Assembly (NCBI RefSeq): GCF_028583425.1
Contig: NC_072805.1
Coordinates: forward strand, 15,076,001 to 15,140,000
Origin: Eublepharis macularius
Taxonomy: Eukaryota; Chordata; Lepidosauria; Squamata; Eublepharidae
Reading direction: 5' to 3'
DNA length: 64,000 nucleotides
Part shown: piece by piece, positions 63,560 through 64,000 of the stretch
Position numbering within the stretch: position 1 is the stretch's first letter
Layout: the number at the start of each line of letters is the position of its first letter
Program-made: the position numbers and the translations under genes
The notes under the pieces: model-generated
The model's input: only the letters and a program-made list of their open reading frames with translations
Told to the model about the DNA's origin: nothing
Database searches by the model: none

Positions 63560-63878
63560 GACCTTCCCAATTTCTTGTTTTCCCTAGACATATGGAAGAA
63601 CAAAGGAGACAAGGCCTTTGAGAATGTATAAAGGCTGTAATCCTAAGAATGCTTTCCTGGGAGTATAGACCTGGTTAGGCTTGCTCCCTTTCTGCTTTCT
63701 CTTGCCACTGTGAAACCACAGCCAGCCTCCAAAGAGAGGAGAGTAAGGAACGTCCAGGGGCAAAGGCTGTTACTTCCATGTAGCACCTCATTTTAGAACT
63801 TTGCACGAGTTGATTGGACCAAGGATTCCTGATGATGTTTAGGGTGGGGTGAGATAGCAGTGATGGTATCTCTGAGAG

Positions 63879-64000
63879 CCAGTTTGGTGTAGTGGTTAAG
63901 AGCAGCAGGACTCTAATCTGGAGAGCCAGGTTTGATTCCCCACTCCTCCGCTTAAAGCCAACTGAGTGACCTTAGGTCAGTCACAGCTCTCTCAGAGCTC
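63879..64000 (+). mobile_element. Sauria-type tRNA SINE, cut by the window end
   Basis: AGCCAGTTTGGTGTAGTGG, TTAAGAGCAGCAGGACTC, B box GGTTTGATTCCCC and TGAGTGACCTTAGGTCAG match the other copies; the tail lies outside the window. Confidence 0.85.

Larger units (their letters stand above)
38516..64000 (+). other. KCTD15: KCTD15 intron 2, extending past the window (model)
   Basis: No exon encoding the next expected BTB residues (after KYPDSR) is seen on the plus strand from 38516 to 64000, so the intron is at least 25.5 kb in this model. Unassigned stretches longer than 300 bp are 38516-40454, 42184-42975, 43066-44373, 45728-46470, 48215-48931, 49021-49938, 52201-53805, 54849-55567, 56119-56599, 58013-58679, 58977-60023, 60531-61976, 62316-63125 and 63560-63878. 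In none of these do I see a supportable exon. Fragments of the CAGTGCAATCC fold-back family are scattered in them (for example near 46980-47040 and 63625-63680). Confidence 0.55.

Overview
The window is vertebrate nuclear DNA, most likely from a squamate reptile. The evidence is one recognisable coding exon (KCTD15) and a repeat mix typical of lizards: BovB (RTE), L1 and L2/CR1 LINEs, tRNA-headed Sauria-type SINEs, 5S rRNA-headed SINEs, Penelope-like (PLE) fragments, and many hAT, Harbinger-like and TA-flanked fold-back elements. A gecko lineage is possible, but I cannot resolve it. There are no prokaryotic operons, CRISPR arrays or viral genes.

Layout. 1-30.5 kb is gene-free, repeat-dense DNA upstream of KCTD15. 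It holds nested LINEs (an L1 with a 17-bp target-site duplication, TSD, inside a BovB at 20.4-22.9 kb), a Penelope GIY-YIG endonuclease remnant (about 17.95-18.55 kb) and numerous SINEs and MITEs. About 30.6-32.8 kb is a CpG island with a splice donor at 32092/32093, which I take as the promoter and 5' non-coding exon of KCTD15. 32.1-38.3 kb is comparatively repeat-poor intron. 38337-38515 is the exon carrying the ATG and the start of the BTB domain of KCTD15. From 38516 to the window end I find no further KCTD15 exon, so the next intron appears to exceed 25 kb. It has been inflated by insertions.

How the parts work together. The one gene signal is a CpG-island promoter driving a KCTD15 transcript by splicing 32092 to about 38337. 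Everything else is mobile-element history. Several SINEs carry 3' tails like those of LINEs in the window (5S-SINE with BovB, tRNA-SINE with L2/CR1), consistent with mobilisation in trans. Insertions can be ordered by nesting.

Most unusual observations: (1) fold-back Penelope-like elements flanked by 12-13-bp TSDs whose arms carry hammerhead-ribozyme core boxes; (2) fold-back MITEs with 3-bp TSDs and GGCC termini; (3) hAT-type elements with perfect 8-bp TSDs, one a GC-rich CpG-island mimic with two perfect CRE octamers in the KCTD15 intron, another retaining the start of a BED-type transposase; (4) a 131-bp near-perfect palindrome at 52070-52200. I found no clearly new functional system; these are the candidates that deserve checking. 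No search or folding program was run, and all family names rest on motif recognition.
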